From Elusimicrobiota bacterium (GTDB lineage: Bacteria; CG03; SLGR01): a stretch of 6,866 bases of DNA. A program made the position numbers and the translations under genes. Below, one piece after another: positions 5,422 through 6,866 of the stretch (the first letter of the stretch is position 1; each line of letters opens with the position of its first letter). The DNA is taken from contig JAAZFS010000108.1 in assembly GCA_012511615.1 (NCBI GenBank), forward strand, positions 1-6,866. The letters are read 5' to 3'. Under the pieces are notes generated by a model, which saw only the letters and a program-made list of their open reading frames with translations, was not told the DNA's origin and made no database searches.

Positions 5422-6314
5422 CTGGATGAATCCCTGTGAATCAGTCGGACCCGCTGACCCTCTTTTTTTAGTTTTTCTGCTATTGCAGAGGAAATAACTA
5501 CCGAACGATGACGCCCACCGGTGCAGCCTACGGCGATATTAAGAAAAGCCCGGCCATCTTTAATAAAATTAGGTAAAAGAAAATCAATGAGAGAAAAATA
5601 TTCTTCAAGAAATTTTTGACTTAAGTCCGACTTCATTACAAAATCCCTAACTCCAGGATCAGTACCGTCTTTAGCAGAAAGTTCTGGTTCATAAAAAGGA
5701 TTAGGTAGAAATCTGGTATCCATTACAAGATCTGCCTCTTCTGGAAGACCATACTTGAATCCGAAGGAAATCAGATTAATCTGCATGGTGGAGTGAGTTT
5801 CTTTAAAAATGATATCCCGTAGTTTCGCTTTCAATTCATGCGGGGATAGGTGGGAGGTATCTATTTTTATATCCGCACGCTCTCTTAAAGGGGCTAAGGT
5901 GTCGGCCTCTTTACTAACAGTCTCCTTAAGAGTAAGCCCTTCAGAACTCAAAGGATGACGGTAGCGGGACTCCGAATATCTTCTTTCAATCACACTTTCG
6001 GAGGCAAAGAGGAAAATTATCCTGTATGTATATCCCAATTTTTTAATTTTGGGAAGGGCTTCAAATACGCTATCTAGAAAGCCCCGACTCCGCGCATCTA
6101 TTCCCAGAGCTATCAAGGAACGGGAAAGATCGGAAGTTTTTATAAGGCGTATAAATTTCTCTATAAGGGCAGGAGGCATATTATCCACACAGAAACCGCC
6201 GAAGTCTTCAATAGACTTTATGGCTACGCTCTTTCCTGCTCCGGAAAGACCGGATATTATTATTAACTCCGGACGCTCTTTATTCTTCTTCTTCTTCTCT
6301 AATAGTTCTTGCAA
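5412..6314 (-). CDS. rapZ: RapZ/YvcJ-family P-loop nucleotide-binding adaptor
   Basis: This is a RapZ (YhbJ/YvcJ) family protein. In enterics RapZ senses glucosamine-6-phosphate and directs RNase E to the GlmZ sRNA; in other bacteria its target is mostly unknown. Of 300 residues, positions 22-29 are the P-loop GLSGAGKS, followed by the family segment GGFCVDNMPP. GIDARSR forms the Walker-B-like region, and VGCTGGRHRS at 262-271 is the C-terminal signature. Length matches the usual 285-300. The start is taken as TTG at 6314, because no ATG or GTG lies in frame between the hprK stop region and the P-loop. It has no clear Shine-Dalgarno sequence and overlaps hprK by 35 nt, so translation is probably coupled to hprK. 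The first ~16 residues are charged (a Lys/Glu run) and the N-terminus is uncertain. Its 3' end overlaps EIIA by 10 nt and it ends at TAA. The hprK-rapZ-PTS neighbourhood suggests a role in PTS or amino-sugar control (inference). Confidence 0.93.
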   Translation of the reverse strand: MQELLEKKKKNKERPELIIISGLSGAGKSVAIKSIEDFGGFCVDNMPPALIEKFIRLIKTSDLSRSLIALGIDARSRGFLDSVFEALPKIKKLGYTYRIIFLFASESVIERRYSESRYRHPLSSEGLTLKETVSKEADTLAPLRERADIKIDTSHLSPHELKAKLRDIIFKETHSTMQINLISFGFKYGLPEEADLVMDTRFLPNPFYEPELSAKDGTDPGVRDFVMKSDLSQKFLEEYFSLIDFLLPNFIKDGRAFLNIAVGCTGGRHRSVVISSAIAEKLKKEGQRVRLIHRDSSRCR

Positions 6315-6866
6315 TTGAATCGCTGACTTCCCTATCCAGTTCCTCAGCAGCTACAAAACCACGCCTCCTCAGTCGGTAGTTCATGGCACATACCTCAGCA
6401 AGAATCGCAGTATTTCTTCCTGGAGCTACTGGTACTTCAACATAGGGTATCTTTACTCCCATTATCTCTTGAAATTTTTCTTCCAGCCCCAAGCGTTCAT
6501 AGGTTTTTTTTGAATCCCATTTTTCAAGACCAAAAATAAGTTCCACTTTCTGAACATCTTTTACGGCTGATATTCCCATAAGACGGACAATATCAACTAT
6601 ACCTATACCTCTTAATTCCATCCGGTGATATATGGGTGGGGTTCCCCTGGCTAAAAGGATTCTATCGCTCCGCCGGGTTAGGGTGACCACATCGTCTCCT
6701 ATCAGCCTGTGTCCACGCTGCAGAAGATCCATAGCACACTCACTCTTTCCAACATTGCTCTTTCCAGATATGAGTATTCCCACTCCGAAAACCTCCATCA
6801 TGGTTCCCCTATAATCCATTGAAGGAGCCAGGAGCTTATCTAATAACTCTTCTGCCAGCTGGACAA
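6280..6866 (-). CDS. hprK: HPr kinase/phosphorylase, C-terminal catalytic part (5' end outside window)
   Basis: HprK uses ATP (or pyrophosphate) to phosphorylate HPr on Ser46 and also removes that phosphate, which tunes the PTS and carbon regulation in the cytoplasm. The frame is open to the window edge: 15 codons precede the Met at 6819, so that Met is internal. The visible 194 residues cover the kinase domain, and the N-terminal domain (roughly the first 120 residues of a ~310-residue family) lies outside. Counting from that Met, the P-loop is GKSNVGKSE at 19-27, followed by HRLIGDD. The family signature ELRGIGIVDIVRL and the later PVAPGRNTA and AMNYRLRRRG segments are also present. Most relatives I recall have PVRPGRN, so the Ala in place of Arg is worth noting. 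The protein ends in five Glu encoded by a GAA repeat, then TAA. Its last 35 nt overlap rapZ. The HPr target encoded downstream keeps Ser46, so the pair is coherent. Confidence 0.95.
   Translation of the reverse strand, partial: VQLAEELLDKLLAPSMDYRGTMMEVFGVGILISGKSNVGKSECAMDLLQRGHRLIGDDVVTLTRRSDRILLARGTPPIYHRMELRGIGIVDIVRLMGISAVKDVQKVELIFGLEKWDSKKTYERLGLEEKFQEIMGVKIPYVEVPVAPGRNTAILAEVCAMNYRLRRRGFVAAEELDREVSDSIARTIREEEEE
6283..6297. repeat. (TTC)5 / (GAA)5 triplet tract in the hprK-rapZ overlap
   Basis: Five perfect TTC units on the plus strand (GAA on the coding strand) lie where the end of hprK and the start of rapZ overlap. In the hprK frame they encode the terminal Glu-5. In the rapZ frame they contribute to EKKKKNK near the N-terminus. 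Because the unit is three bases, gain or loss of a copy would change both proteins by one residue without breaking either frame. The purine-rich coding strand might also help ribosomes reinitiate. Both roles are inference. Confidence 0.8.

Overview
The window is one compact, fully coding block on the minus strand, read from high to low coordinates: hprK (5' end beyond the window) - rapZ - mannose-family PTS EIIA - EIIB - EIIC - EIID - HPr (ptsH) - enzyme I (ptsI) - lepA (3' end beyond the window). Every junction overlaps (35, 10, 8, 4, 4, 4 and 4 nt), apart from a 1-nt gap between EIIC and EIID. No intergenic space could hold a promoter or terminator, so this looks like the interior of one polycistronic, translationally coupled operon. 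No RNA genes, insertion sequences, CRISPR arrays or long repeats were seen.

The genes form a whole phosphorelay plus its regulators. EI takes phosphate from PEP and passes it to HPr His15, then to EIIA His10, then to EIIB His14, with EIIC/EIID as the membrane part. HprK would phosphorylate HPr on Ser46, and RapZ is an ATP-binding adaptor often encoded beside hprK/PTS genes. LepA (EF4) is a ribosomal GTPase that appears to be only an operon passenger.

The most unusual observation is that the two most downstream genes, ptsI and lepA, are each interrupted by one in-frame TAA. In both cases the reading frame and family homology continue without a shift on the far side. Rejoined EI would have 576 codons before its own stop, counting the TAA as a sense codon, and its catalytic residues would sit at E. 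coli positions plus one. LepA-like sequence continues for at least 46 codons to the window edge. Each TAA is one substitution away from a fitting sense codon. Sequencing or assembly error, recent nonsense mutation and (for EI) a genuinely split enzyme are all possible. TAA reassignment is not supported, because EIIC, rapZ and hprK end naturally at TAA.

The host is a bacterium of moderate, AT-leaning base composition (judged by eye). A full EIIABCD linked to HPr with a GLHARAA motif and to hprK-rapZ resembles arrangements in Desulfobacterota-like or other Gram-negative, including uncultured, lineages. This placement is from memory and is tentative.
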